From NCBI RefSeq assembly GCF_002865985.1, contig NZ_LNDD01000003.1, positions 372,001 through 436,000 on the forward strand: a DNA stretch of 64,000 nucleotides, given 5' to 3'. Both the position numbers and the translations under genes were made by a program. The number at the start of each line of letters is the position of its first letter. Within the stretch, counting starts at the first letter, position 1. The stretch comes from Thermotoga sp. SG1. GTDB taxonomy: Bacteria; Thermotogota; Thermotogae; Thermotogales; Thermotogaceae. Under the pieces are notes generated by a model. That model was not told the origin of the DNA and did no database searches. It was given only the letters and a program-made list of their open reading frames with translations. Positions 18,169 through 26,654 of this stretch are shown here, piece by piece.

Positions 18169-19554
18169 TTCTCTTACCCTTTCTCTTGTAAGGGCTGCTC
18201 TTTTTTCCCATTTTCCTGAAAGGAAAAAGGCAAGTTTCAGCGTGCTTCTGAAAACGATGTCTGAGATCATACCGATCCATGCACCGAGGAGTCCCAGATC
18301 GAAGTACTTCACCATAACGTAAGCAACGGGGAGTCTAACGGTCCAGATGGAGATGAAGGTGATGATCATGGGTGGGAGGGTGTTTCCCGTTCCCCTCAAC
18401 GCTCCGTTCATGGTGAACTCCATTGCCAGGAAAAACTGGAAGAGTCCTATTATCTTCACCGGAAGCTTTGCGATCTCTATTATCTGAGGATCGCTGGTGA
18501 AGATCCGTATCAAGGGCTCTGGGAAAAGGAATATGATAACGCCCACCGTCACCTGAAAGAGAAGGCTCAGTATCCATCCCTGGCGGATGACTCCAAGAAC
18601 ATGATCCCGGTTTCCCATCCCGTTGTATCTTCCAGCTAGAGTGGTGATGGCAACTGAGATACCGAAAGCAGGCATGAAAGAGAGTGACTCCACATTTATA
18701 CCTATTCTGTGCCCCGCGTAGGCCTCTGCTCCCGCTATCAAGAGAACGTTTGCAAAGAGAAGAACACCTGTGGAAAAAACGAAGTTTTCAATGGCGGTGG
18801 GGAAACCAACACGGAGAATTTCCTTTTGAACGTTCCAAGTGGGAAAAACATAACCTTTTTTGAGCTGGAAATCCTCTTTTCTGAAGATCACGAACGTAAG
18901 AATGGCACTTCCCACAAATCTCGAAAGAATGGTTGCGATCGCAGCCCCACGAACACCCCACATAGGAAAACCGAATTTTCCGAAGATCATCGCGTAATCC
19001 AGAAAGATGTTCAGAAGGTTCGTAACACCTGTGACGATCATGGGGGTTCTTGTGTCACCCAGACCTCTAAGCATAGCCGAAAACACTGCCATGATGGAAA
19101 ATCCCATTGAACCAGAGAGGATGATCTTCAGGTACTCTCTTGCTGCGCCTCTTATCTCATCTTCCAGATTCGGAAAGATGTTCAGCAAGCCATCAGAAAA
19201 CATCGTGAGTACGGTGAGGAGAAGTCCGGTGAAAAGAGCCAGAAAGATACCGTTCCACGCCAATGTTCTCAATGTCCGTCTGTTACCAGCACCGAGAGCG
19301 TTCGCCACTGTGACGGTAACACCCATGCTTGCGGCTATGAGAACAACCTGGGCCACCCAGAAGATCTGATTGGAAAGTCCCACACCGCTCATTGCTTTCC
19401 AGGAGTAATGCCCCAGAAAGGCTGTGTCTGCCATGCCGAAGAGCATTTGAAGAACGTTTTCGCCCATTGCCGGCAGGGCGAGTTTTATCAGTTCCTTTCT
19501 GATTTTTGGTACCTCTTCTTTTGAGAGATGATTCTTCAAAAGTGAATATCTCAT
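18160..19554 (-). CDS. MATE-family efflux transporter
   Basis: Twelve-helix cation-coupled exporter of 464 residues, cytoplasmic membrane. Typical features: LALPAMGENVLQMLFGMADTAFLGH near the N-terminus and the internal repeat seen again at about residue 240 (GFPTAIENFVFSTG). The start is placed at the ATG 19554, which is preceded by GGTGGTGAG; two GTG codons upstream fall inside that ribosome-binding site. Divergently transcribed from a MarR regulator over a shared 108-bp region with an inverted repeat, so probably repressed by it. Substrate unknown. Confidence 0.92.
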   Translation of the reverse strand: MRYSLLKNHLSKEEVPKIRKELIKLALPAMGENVLQMLFGMADTAFLGHYSWKAMSGVGLSNQIFWVAQVVLIAASMGVTVTVANALGAGNRRTLRTLAWNGIFLALFTGLLLTVLTMFSDGLLNIFPNLEDEIRGAAREYLKIILSGSMGFSIMAVFSAMLRGLGDTRTPMIVTGVTNLLNIFLDYAMIFGKFGFPMWGVRGAAIATILSRFVGSAILTFVIFRKEDFQLKKGYVFPTWNVQKEILRVGFPTAIENFVFSTGVLLFANVLLIAGAEAYAGHRIGINVESLSFMPAFGISVAITTLAGRYNGMGNRDHVLGVIRQGWILSLLFQVTVGVIIFLFPEPLIRIFTSDPQIIEIAKLPVKIIGLFQFFLAMEFTMNGALRGTGNTLPPMIITFISIWTVRLPVAYVMVKYFDLGLLGAWIGMISDIVFRSTLKLAFFLSGKWEKRAALTRERVRELS

Positions 19555-19583
19555 TCTCACCACCGACTACGATTCTACATCAT

Positions 19584-19614
19584 TTGGTTCGGAAAGTGAA
19601 CCATTTAGTAAAAT
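19584..19614 (+). promoter_or_regulatory. Divergent MATE/marR control region with inverted repeat
   Basis: TGGTTC (19585-19590) and GAACCA (19598-19603) form an inverted repeat with a 7-bp gap. For the plus-strand marR gene, TTGGTT (19584-19589) and TAAAAT (19609-19614) could be a promoter with a 19-bp spacer, overlapping the repeat. A related half-site GAACTATTT follows at about 19619. Candidate operator for the adjacent MarR protein. Confidence 0.45.
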
Positions 19615-19662
19615 AATTGAACTATTTCCTGAATGAACAGTCCAGATAATGGAGGTGATAGT

Positions 19663-20097
19663 GTGGACTCACAGGAAATTCTGCGAACACTCTTTTCTCT
19701 GGTGATGAAGTTTTCAAGATTTCTTCCACCAGATGAAGAGATATCGAACATGAAAACGACAGAACTCTACGCTTTTTTGTACATAGCGCTCTTTGGCCCG
19801 AAGAAGATGAAGGAGATAGCGGAGTTTCTTTCCACCACGAAGAGCAACGTTACGAACGTGGTGGATTCTCTGGAAGAAAAGGGTCTCGTGGCGAGGGAGA
19901 TGGATCCAGACGACAGAAGAACCTTCAGGGTGATACTGACTGAGAAAGGAGAAAGAACGTACGACAAGATCCTTCAGAATTTTGACGGTCTTGTGAGATC
20001 GGTCCTTGAGAAGTTCTCGGAAGAAGATCTTCAGGTTGTGAGCGAAGGGTTCAGGAGGATGGTTGAAGCCTTGTCAAAGGAGGGATCAGACGAATGA
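19663..20097 (+). CDS. MarR-family transcriptional regulator
   Basis: A 144-residue winged-helix repressor. The GTG at 19663 is chosen because GGAGGTGATA lies directly upstream. Family motifs: TTELYAFLYIALFGPKKMKEIAEFL, recognition helix STTKSNVTNVVDSLEEKGLV and the wing REMDPDDRRTFRVILTEKG. It overlaps the RND exporter gene by ATGA and is divergent from the MATE exporter, so it likely controls both exporters and itself in response to a hydrophobic ligand (inference). Confidence 0.93.
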   Translation: MDSQEILRTLFSLVMKFSRFLPPDEEISNMKTTELYAFLYIALFGPKKMKEIAEFLSTTKSNVTNVVDSLEEKGLVAREMDPDDRRTFRVILTEKGERTYDKILQNFDGLVRSVLEKFSEEDLQVVSEGFRRMVEALSKEGSDE

Positions 20098-22124
20098 AGA
20101 AGTACGTGTTCACGATCGTGTACGTGGTACTCGTCATCGCTTCTTTCGTTGTGGTTTTCTCTCTGGGAAAGATAGAGACCGGGCCTGAGGTCTTCCTTCC
20201 CGGCTACAACGGAGACCCCGAAAGGACCACCAACGAGAACGTGAAGAATCTTTTCAGGTTGAACCAGGATTTCGGTGGAAGTTCTTCCATCGTGATCGTG
20301 GTCGAAAGTTCTGAGAGCTTCTTCAAAGACGCACGGGCGCTTTACGATCTTCACGAAGAATTGGAAAGAAAAAGTTACATCTCCAATGTGATGAGTCCTG
20401 TGAACCTTCCAAGGCTTTCTGGTTTCAGACTGGAGAGTTACTTCAAAAACGGCACTGTTTCAGAAGATATCTTAAATGATCCCAGTGCAGAGAGTTTCAT
20501 TACAAAAGATGGAAGGTATGCTCTTTTGAACGTGATATTCAAAAAAGATGTGAACGCGAGGGAGAAGATTCCAGAAATAAAATCTCTTGTATCCAAGTAT
20601 TTTGAGAAGAACTACCTTTTTGGAGAGCCGGTTCTGGACAGTGCGCTTTTCAAAGAACTTGTGAAACAGACGCTCGTCTATCCTGTGTTCATGTTCCTCG
20701 TCATCTTTTTTCTCTTCTACTACCAACTCAGGTCGTTCAGGGCCGCGCTGTTTTCTCTGATCGTTCCTGTTCTGTCCACTTTCTTCGTCTTTGCCGTTTT
20801 CTTCGCTGTGGGAAAGACTCTGAACACCCTGACCGTGATGACCATCTCCTTTCTTCTGATCATCGGTTCTGCGTACGGACTGCACTTTTACAACGCTCTC
20901 TTCAGGTTCGAAGACAGAAAAGAGGCGATCAGGCACATCTTCAAGCCCGTCCTCTTTTCGATGCTCACCACCGCGGCGGGTTTCATGTCCTTCATATTCA
21001 TAGACATAAGGGCTTTCAGGGAACTTGGAATCCTGGTTTCCTCTGGTCTTGCCGTTGTGGTACTTGTGATCTTCACCTCGGGCGTGGAACTCTTCAGAGA
21101 TTACTCTCCAAAGAGGCTTCCCAGAAACTTTGGGATGAAATACGTGGGAAGAAAGGCGGCAAAGGTGGCACTCATCGTTTTTTTGATCATGGCCGGTCTG
21201 TCACCGTTTTTGCTCCCAAGGGTTCCGGTAGGTTCGGACATGGTATCCTACTTCAGCAAAAACTCTGAACCGGTAAAAGCTTACGATCTCATCGTGGACA
21301 AATTCAACATGAGAGAACCACTCTATCTGGTGCTGGAGAAGGACTCTCCCTTCGTTGGAACAGATTCCAGAATAATAAGGGATCTGGTTGAGAAGATAGA
21401 GCAGAGCGGTTATGTGTCCAGTGCTGTCTTCCCGGTCGATATACCCGTTCCGATAATGTACACTCTTTCTAGGACCAATCCCTTTTTGAAAACCTTCGTT
21501 GGAGACAGAAACAGAATAAGACTCATCGTCAATCTCACTCCAGAGGGATACGAGCACGCAAAAGAGGTTGTAAAGCAGATCAACGAGATCGTTGAGAAAA
21601 CAGGCTGGCAACACTACGTTGCAGGCTCTGTGCTGATATGGAACGACATAAACGATAGTATCCTCAGGTCACAGATACAGAGCATCGTTCTTGCTTCCAT
21701 CATGATCTTTGGCATGGTGTTTGCCATCTTTCGAAAATTTCTTTCTGCACTCAGCGTGATGATCCCTATTGCCTTCACAACGGTGTTCAACTTCATTTTC
21801 ATGGTGTTTTTCGGTATCAACCTCGATGTTTCCACCTCGATCACATCCGGTATCCTCATGGGACTTGTGGTAGATTACTCGATACACATCGCCTCTGAAG
21901 AACGAAGGCTGAAAGATCCTCATCCAGTCATCGAAAACGTGGGACCGTCTGTTCTCACGAACGCGCTCGGTTTGATCGGTGGATTTGCTGTTTTGCTCTT
22001 TTCTGAACTTGCACTCTTCAAGAACATTTCGATTCTCATGATGCTCGGTATCGGTGTGGGAGCCACCTTCACTCTGATCGTTCAGCCGCTGATTCTCCAG
22101 GAAAAGAAAACGGAGACCTCTTGA
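20094..22124 (+). CDS. RND-superfamily exporter (MmpL/HAE3-like)
   Basis: A 676-residue membrane protein with the duplicated RND plan: one N-terminal helix, a large outside loop (about residues 30-185), five helices, then the same again (helix near 365, loop about 385-530, five helices). This is the compact single-gene type rather than the 1000-residue tripartite AcrB type. The transmembrane motif GLVVDYSIHIASEER in the second half and GSAYGLHFYNALF in the first correspond to the proton-relay helices; the aspartate is present only in the second half. Co-translated with MarR. Substrate may be a lipid or hydrophobic toxin, unknown. Confidence 0.88.
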   Translation: MKKYVFTIVYVVLVIASFVVVFSLGKIETGPEVFLPGYNGDPERTTNENVKNLFRLNQDFGGSSSIVIVVESSESFFKDARALYDLHEELERKSYISNVMSPVNLPRLSGFRLESYFKNGTVSEDILNDPSAESFITKDGRYALLNVIFKKDVNAREKIPEIKSLVSKYFEKNYLFGEPVLDSALFKELVKQTLVYPVFMFLVIFFLFYYQLRSFRAALFSLIVPVLSTFFVFAVFFAVGKTLNTLTVMTISFLLIIGSAYGLHFYNALFRFEDRKEAIRHIFKPVLFSMLTTAAGFMSFIFIDIRAFRELGILVSSGLAVVVLVIFTSGVELFRDYSPKRLPRNFGMKYVGRKAAKVALIVFLIMAGLSPFLLPRVPVGSDMVSYFSKNSEPVKAYDLIVDKFNMREPLYLVLEKDSPFVGTDSRIIRDLVEKIEQSGYVSSAVFPVDIPVPIMYTLSRTNPFLKTFVGDRNRIRLIVNLTPEGYEHAKEVVKQINEIVEKTGWQHYVAGSVLIWNDINDSILRSQIQSIVLASIMIFGMVFAIFRKFLSALSVMIPIAFTTVFNFIFMVFFGINLDVSTSITSGILMGLVVDYSIHIASEERRLKDPHPVIENVGPSVLTNALGLIGGFAVLLFSELALFKNISILMMLGIGVGATFTLIVQPLILQEKKTETS

Positions 22125-22149
22125 CGTAGAGTCCTTGAAATGCTAAACT
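22121..22149 (+). promoter_or_regulatory. Promoter of tRNA-Leu(CAG)
   Basis: TTGACG (22121-22126), 17-bp spacer, TAAACT (22144-22149). It overlaps the stop codon of the RND exporter gene; transcription would begin near 22156, about 12 nt before the mature tRNA. Confidence 0.7.
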
Positions 22150-22167
22150 ATTCAAACGGAGTGGTGT

Positions 22168-22254
22168 GCCGAGGTGGCGGAACTGGCAGACGCGCATGAC
22201 TCAGGATCATGTGGGGGTTTCCCCGTGCGGGTTCAAGTCCCGCCCTCGGCACCA
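22168..22254 (+). tRNA. tRNA-Leu (anticodon CAG)
   Basis: 87 nt, class II with a long variable arm. Acceptor GCCGAGG pairs with CCTCGGC; discriminator A and an encoded CCA close the gene. Anticodon stem CATGA/TCATG encloses CTCAGGA, anticodon CAG at 22202-22204. The T-loop GTTCAAGTC is standard. Confidence 0.97.
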
Positions 22255-22261
22255 GAGGAAG

Positions 22262-22288
22262 GCGGAGGTTTTTCCTCCGCTTTTTTTT
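22262..22288 (+). terminator. Terminator after tRNA-Leu(CAG)
   Basis: 7-bp stem GCGGAGG / CCTCCGC with a T5 loop and T8 tail. The following gene starts only 13 nt later, so this may also attenuate read-through into it. Confidence 0.88.
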
Positions 22289-22301
22289 GGAGGAAATCAG
22301 G

Positions 22302-23045
22302 GTGAAAGAAATCGAACTTTTTGGAGCGAGGGTCCTCTCCGGGAAGAGGGAAGAATTTCTGAACGAAATCGAAAAAAGGTTGGAAGAGAAGAAGAAAACC
22401 TTCGTGGTCACCATGAACGCTTCTATCCTTCTGAAGGCTGTGGAAGACAAAGAATACCGTGATATCATCAACTCCGCTGATCTGATCGTGCCCGATGGAT
22501 CCGGTGTAGTCTGGGCGATGAAGTCCCTCACAGGTAATCACACGGAAAGGCTTCCTGGCATCGAGATAATGAAGTATCTCTGCGACAGATCGAAGGAAAC
22601 CGGTTGGAGGGTTTACCTTCTTGGCTCAAAAGAAGAGATCGTCAAAAGAGCCGCCGATTCACTGAAAAGATCCGGTGTGAACGTTGCGGGATACCACCAC
22701 GGCTTCTTTCGAGAGGAAGAATCAGAGAGGGTGGTGAGGGATATAAATGAAAGATCCACTGACCTTCTGTTCGTGGGAATGGGAGTTCCTCGCCAGGAGA
22801 AGTGGATACACAGGAACTTCCCTCGACTGAACGTGAGACTCGCCATGGGTGTTGGAGGATCCATAGATGTCATTTCCGGAAAAAAGAAGAGGGCTCCAGA
22901 ATGGGTTCAGAGAATGAACCTTGAGTGGCTTTATCGGTTCTTTCAGTCTCCCGTCAGCAAAAGAAAGGTTCCTTTTCAGGTTCTGAAATTCGTATCTCTG
23001 GTTTTAATAGAAAAATTGAAAAACAGAAATCGAAGGCTCTTTTGA
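22302..23045 (+). CDS. WecG/TagA/CpsF-family glycosyltransferase (GT26)
   Basis: Probable N-acetylmannosaminyl-type transferase that adds the second sugar to polyprenyl-pyrophosphate-HexNAc. The GTG at 22302 (247 residues) follows GGAGG by 8 nt; a longer frame through the tRNA gene is not credible. Motifs: ADLIVPDGSGVVWAMK, GSKEEIVKRAADSL, VGMGVPRQEKWI and GVGGSIDVISGKKKRAPEWVQR near the C-terminus, all typical of GT26. It would act after the WecA/TagO-like enzyme encoded at 5419-6342. A terminator overlaps its 3' end. Confidence 0.92.
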   Translation: MKEIELFGARVLSGKREEFLNEIEKRLEEKKKTFVVTMNASILLKAVEDKEYRDIINSADLIVPDGSGVVWAMKSLTGNHTERLPGIEIMKYLCDRSKETGWRVYLLGSKEEIVKRAADSLKRSGVNVAGYHHGFFREEESERVVRDINERSTDLLFVGMGVPRQEKWIHRNFPRLNVRLAMGVGGSIDVISGKKKRAPEWVQRMNLEWLYRFFQSPVSKRKVPFQVLKFVSLVLIEKLKNRNRRLF

Positions 23046-23060
23046 AGAGCCTTTATTTTT
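23033..23060 (+). terminator. Terminator overlapping the WecG/TagA stop codon
   Basis: 8-bp stem AAGGCTCT / AGAGCCTT with a 5-nt loop containing the TGA stop, followed by a T-rich tail. Confidence 0.85.
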
Positions 23061-23077
23061 AAACGGGAGGTGTCTTC

Positions 23078-24277
23078 ATGGAGTTTGAGGGAGCGGTTAC
23101 CAGGGTGAGCGGCTGGCGATGGTTTCTTCTGGCACTTCAACACTTCGTTGCCATGTTCGGCGCCACCGTGCTGGTTCCACTGATCACCGGTCTAGATCCT
23201 CTTGTGGCACTCCTCACAGCGGGAATCGGTACCCTCATATTCCACTTTGTAACCGGTGGAATAGTCCCTGTTTTTCTGGGATCGAGTTTTGCCTTCATTG
23301 CTCCAATTCTTGCGGTTAAGGAACTGTACGGAGATCTTGCCTACGCAACCGGTGGAATATTCGTGGCAGGGCTCTTCTACGTGCTCTATGCGGTGATCGT
23401 GAAGATCGTAGGACCCGAGAAGATAAAAAAACTCCTTCCGCCAGTCGTCACCGGTAGCATGATCATGGTGATAGGACTCACCCTCAGTCCCGTTGCTATC
23501 CAGATGGCCTCCAGTGACTGGGCTCTCGCTCTCATCGTGATATCAACCGTTGTCTTCGTCTCAACCGTGATCAGAGGCTTTTTCAGCATGATACCTGTGA
23601 TCACGGGAGTCTTCGTTGGTTACATCGCAGGACTTTTCATGGGAAAGATAGACACCACCGCCGTTTTGAGCACGCCCTTCTTCAACGTACCAAAGATCAT
23701 GCTTCCCAAGTTCGATTACGGTGCGATTTTCATGATCGTTCCTGTCACTCTTGCCACCTTCATGGAGCACCTTGGAGATATCACCACGAACGGAGCGGTC
23801 GTGGGAAAGAACTTCTTTGACAAGCCAGGACTTCACAGGACTCTTCTCGGAGATGGGTTGGCCACGGCGGTTGCCGGTTTGCTCGGTGGTCCTGCGAACA
23901 CCACCTACAGCGAAAACACGGGTGTTTTGGCTCTCACAAGGGTCTACGATCCGTCCGTTCTGAGGGGAGCTGCTCTCGTTGCCATATTCGCTGCGTTCGT
24001 TTCAAAGTTCGGTGCAATCCTTCAGACGATACCTCAGGCTGTGATGGGTGGTGTGAGTCTTGTTCTCTTTGGAATGATCACCTCGGTTGGAGTAAGAACG
24101 ATGGTGAACGCTCAGGTGGATTTCTCCAAACCCAGAAACCTCATGATAGCTGCTCTGATGCTCACAACCGGTATAGGAGGAGCGGTTTTGAAGGTGGGAA
24201 GGGTCGAACTCAAAGGAATCGGACTTGCTGCACTCGTTGGAATCGTTCTGAATCTGATTCTTCCAAAAAGAGACTGA
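23078..24277 (+). CDS. uraA: Uracil permease, NCS2 family
   Basis: Nucleobase/proton symporter of 399 residues, about 14 membrane segments. NCS2 motifs: [14 protein letters not shown] in the first helix, the substrate-site segment [15 protein letters not shown] and [21 protein letters not shown], which matches the uracil branch (NTTY-ENTG) rather than xanthine/urate permeases. ATG with GGGAGGTG upstream. Single gene between a terminator and the alcohol dehydrogenase. No PyrR-type attenuator is seen in the 32-bp leader. Confidence 0.9.
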   Translation: MEFEGAVTRVSGWRWFLLALQHFVAMFGATVLVPLITGLDPLVALLTAGIGTLIFHFVTGGIVPVFLGSSFAFIAPILAVKELYGDLAYATGGIFVAGLFYVLYAVIVKIVGPEKIKKLLPPVVTGSMIMVIGLTLSPVAIQMASSDWALALIVISTVVFVSTVIRGFFSMIPVITGVFVGYIAGLFMGKIDTTAVLSTPFFNVPKIMLPKFDYGAIFMIVPVTLATFMEHLGDITTNGAVVGKNFFDKPGLHRTLLGDGLATAVAGLLGGPANTTYSENTGVLALTRVYDPSVLRGAALVAIFAAFVSKFGAILQTIPQAVMGGVSLVLFGMITSVGVRTMVNAQVDFSKPRNLMIAALMLTTGIGGAVLKVGRVELKGIGLAALVGIVLNLILPKRD

Positions 24278-24285
24278 AAGGGGCA

Positions 24286-24294
24286 TGATAAAAT
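24286..24294 (+). promoter_or_regulatory. Extended -10 promoter of the alcohol dehydrogenase gene
   Basis: TGATAAAAT (TG, A, TAAAAT) lies about 8 bp before the AAGGAGGTGA ribosome-binding site, leaving a very short leader. The same nonamer precedes the response-regulator gene at 47748. Confidence 0.45.
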
Positions 24295-24316
24295 ATGAAT
24301 AAGGAGGTGATAATTG

Positions 24317-25504
24317 ATGGAGAATTTTGTCTTTCACAATCCAACAAAGATCATCTTCGGAAGGGGAACGATACCAAAGATAGGTGAGGAGATAAAGAAT
24401 GCCGGAATAAAGAAAGTGCTCTTTCTCTACGGTGGAGGATCCATAAAAAGGAATGGGGTTTACGATCAGGTGGTCGAATCTCTGAGAAAGCATGGAATAG
24501 AGTGGGTGGAGGTCTCCGGTGTCAAGCCGAATCCTGTTCTTTCCAAAGTTCATGAGGCGATAGAGGTTGGAAGAAGAGAGAAGGTAGAGGCTGTGCTCGG
24601 TGTTGGCGGCGGAAGTGTGATAGATTCGGCGAAAACGGTGGCAGCTGGTATTCTGTACGAGGGTGACATCTGGGATGCCTTCGTTGGGAAATACGTGATA
24701 AAAGAGGCTCTTCCTGTCTTCGATGTGTTGACGATCTCTGCTACAGGAACAGAGATGAACGGAAACGCTGTCATAACGAATGAAAAAACGAAAGAAAAAT
24801 ATGGTGTGAGTTCGAGGGCCCTCTATCCCAGAGTTTCGATCATCGATCCTTCCGTTCAGGCCACACTTCCAAAAGAGCAAACGGTGTACGGAGCGGTGGA
24901 TGCCATCGCTCACATCCTCGAGTACTACTTCGATGGAAGCAGCCCGGAGATCTCAAACGAGATAGCAGAAGGCACTATCAGAACCATCATGAAGATGACA
25001 GAAAGGCTCCTTGAAAAACCGGATGATTACGAAGCAAGGGCCAATCTTGCCTGGAGTGCGACCATAGCCCTGAACGGAACGATGGCCGTTGGAAGAAGAG
25101 GCGGAGAATGGGCTTGTCATAGAATAGAGCATTCTCTGAGTGCCCTTTACGACATCGCTCACGGTGCGGGTCTGGCAATCGTCTTTCCTGCATGGATGAG
25201 GTACGTGTACAGAGAAAATCCTGCGCAGTTTGAAAGGTTTGCGAGGAAAATATTCAACCTCGAAGGAGAGGGTGAGGATCTCATCCTGAGGGGCATAGAT
25301 TCGTTCAAGAACTGGCTCAGGAAGGTGGGAGCTCCTGTAACTCTCAAAGATGCTGGTATTCCGGAGAAAGACATCGAAAAGATCGTAGACAACGTGATGC
25401 TCCTTGTGGAGAAAAATCTGAAACCAAAGGGAGCCACATTGGGTAGGGTGAAGGTTCTGGAGAGAGAAGACGTTCAAGAGATATTGAAAATAGCCGCAAA
25501 ATGA
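24317..25504 (+). CDS. Iron-containing alcohol dehydrogenase (BDH-like)
   Basis: NAD(P)H-dependent group III alcohol dehydrogenase of 395 residues, similar to butanol dehydrogenases of clostridia. The ATG at 24317 is preceded by AAGGAGGTGA; the TTG three bases up is too close. Motifs: FHNPTKIIFGRGTIPKIG at the N-terminus, the nucleotide-binding GVGGGSVIDSAKTVA (about residues 95-110), and metal ligands in HILEYYF and HRIEHSLSALYDIAHGAG, giving the expected Asp/His/His/His set. Monocistronic. Likely used to dispose of reducing power in fermentation (inference). Confidence 0.92.
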   Translation: MENFVFHNPTKIIFGRGTIPKIGEEIKNAGIKKVLFLYGGGSIKRNGVYDQVVESLRKHGIEWVEVSGVKPNPVLSKVHEAIEVGRREKVEAVLGVGGGSVIDSAKTVAAGILYEGDIWDAFVGKYVIKEALPVFDVLTISATGTEMNGNAVITNEKTKEKYGVSSRALYPRVSIIDPSVQATLPKEQTVYGAVDAIAHILEYYFDGSSPEISNEIAEGTIRTIMKMTERLLEKPDDYEARANLAWSATIALNGTMAVGRRGGEWACHRIEHSLSALYDIAHGAGLAIVFPAWMRYVYRENPAQFERFARKIFNLEGEGEDLILRGIDSFKNWLRKVGAPVTLKDAGIPEKDIEKIVDNVMLLVEKNLKPKGATLGRVKVLEREDVQEILKIAAK

Positions 25505-25519
25505 AATAAAATATCTTGA

Positions 25520-25528
25520 TGATATAAT
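25520..25528 (+). promoter_or_regulatory. Extended -10 promoter of tRNA-Ser(CGA)
   Basis: TGATATAAT is a perfect extended -10 element; no good -35. Predicted start of transcription is about 5 nt before the tRNA. Confidence 0.7.
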
Positions 25529-25539
25529 AGGTACGATGC

Positions 25540-25628
25540 GGAGGCGTGTCCGAACTGGCTAAGGAGCCGGTCTCGAAAACCGGTGGGCCGCAAGGCCCTT
25601 GTGGGTTCGAGTCCCACCGCCTCCGCCA
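25540..25628 (+). tRNA. tRNA-Ser (anticodon CGA)
   Basis: 89 nt, class II. Acceptor GGAGGCG pairs with CGCCTCC; discriminator G and encoded CCA end at 25628. Anticodon stem CCGGT/ACCGG encloses CTCGAAA, anticodon CGA at 25574-25576. The long variable arm is GGGCCGCAAGGCCC. The next gene pair encodes phenylalanyl-tRNA synthetase. Confidence 0.97.
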
Positions 25629-25635
25629 TTTTTTG

Positions 25636-25641
25636 TATAAT
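25636..25641 (+). promoter_or_regulatory. Possible -10 element for pheST
   Basis: A TATAAT hexamer follows a T6 run directly after the tRNA-Ser gene, 22 bp before the pheS ATG. The -35 position would fall in the tRNA T-arm and does not match. pheST may instead be read through from the tRNA promoter. Confidence 0.3.
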
Positions 25642-25662
25642 GAAAGCCAGGGGGTATGAGAA

Positions 25663-26640
25663 ATGGATGTCGAAACCGTTGAAAAGGAAGCGATCGAGAA
25701 GCTGGAAAGGGTGTCAAACGTTCAGGAACTGGAACTGTTCAGGGTGGAATTTTTTGGGAAAAAGGGAAAGATCACCAGTTTGATGAAAAATCTCAAGAAT
25801 CTCCCACCTGAAGAAAGGCCCGCCTATGGAAAGAGAGTGAACGAACTCAGAGAAAAGGTAGAAAGGCTTTTCTCCGAAAAGAAGAAACAAATAGAGGAAC
25901 TTCTTGAAAGAGAAAGAATGGAGAAGATGCGAGTGGACGTTACACTGCCGGGAGCCAGAAGGAAAGTGGGACACTCTCACCCTGTGTTGAAAGTGATGGA
26001 AGAGATAGAGAGGATCTTCGTTTCCATGGGATTTGATGTGGTGGAAGGGCCTGAAATAGAAACAACCTGGCACAATTTCGATGCTTTGAACACTCCAGAG
26101 TGGCATCCAGCCCGTGACGAACACGATTCGTTCTATATCACAGATGAGCTTCTTCTGCGCACCCATACCTCCCCCGTTCAGATAAGAACCATGCTGGAAA
26201 GAAAGCCTCCGATTGCCATCATATCACCTGGAAAGGTTTACAGACGAGATTATGATGCAACACACCTTCCCATGTTCCACCAGGTTGAAGGATTGCATGT
26301 CGATAAGGATCTCAGCGTGGCACACTTGAAATTCACCCTCGAGGAGTTTGCCAGGAGGATGTTTGGAGAAAACGCCAGGATTCGTCTTCGACCAAGCTAC
26401 TTTCCCTTCACAGAGCCGAGTTTTGAAGTGGATGTGTATCTATCCGGTTATGGATGGCTCGAGATACTCGGTGCAGGAATGGTGGATCCAAACGTGTTTT
26501 TGAACGTAGGATACGATCCAGAGGAATGGACGGGATATGCGTTTGGAATGGGTGTTGAAAGGATCGCCATGTTGAAATACGGCATCACTGATATCAGAGA
26601 ATTTGTGAGAAACGATGTAAGGTTCCTCAGTAGCTACTAA
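25663..26640 (+). CDS. pheS: Phenylalanyl-tRNA synthetase alpha subunit
   Basis: Catalytic subunit (325 residues) of the heterotetrameric class II synthetase that charges tRNA-Phe. The N-terminal ~90 residues form the coiled-coil arm that contacts tRNA. Motif 1 lies around [18 protein letters not shown], motif 2 around [22 protein letters not shown] (seen as [16 protein letters not shown]) and motif 3 as [11 protein letters not shown] near the C-terminus; the Phe pocket segment is [12 protein letters not shown] preceded by AGGGGGT. pheT follows after 14 bp. Confidence 0.97.
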   Translation: MDVETVEKEAIEKLERVSNVQELELFRVEFFGKKGKITSLMKNLKNLPPEERPAYGKRVNELREKVERLFSEKKKQIEELLERERMEKMRVDVTLPGARRKVGHSHPVLKVMEEIERIFVSMGFDVVEGPEIETTWHNFDALNTPEWHPARDEHDSFYITDELLLRTHTSPVQIRTMLERKPPIAIISPGKVYRRDYDATHLPMFHQVEGLHVDKDLSVAHLKFTLEEFARRMFGENARIRLRPSYFPFTEPSFEVDVYLSGYGWLEILGAGMVDPNVFLNVGYDPEEWTGYAFGMGVERIAMLKYGITDIREFVRNDVRFLSSY

Positions 26641-26654
26641 CGGGGGTGTGACGA

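Noticed and set aside
18169-18230. Weak hairpins followed by a T-run just after nagA
   Set aside because: Stems are only 5-6 bp and the T-run is 8 nt away, inside the MATE coding region; not enough to call a terminator.
22209-22301. N-terminal extension of the WecG/TagA gene into the tRNA-Leu gene
   Set aside because: It would translate the tRNA and its terminator; the GTG at 22302 with GGAGG upstream is far better.
24002-24913. Antisense frame of 303 codons across the uracil permease and alcohol dehydrogenase genes
   Set aside because: It spans two well-identified genes and their intergenic promoter; the product is low-complexity His/Ser-rich shadow sequence.
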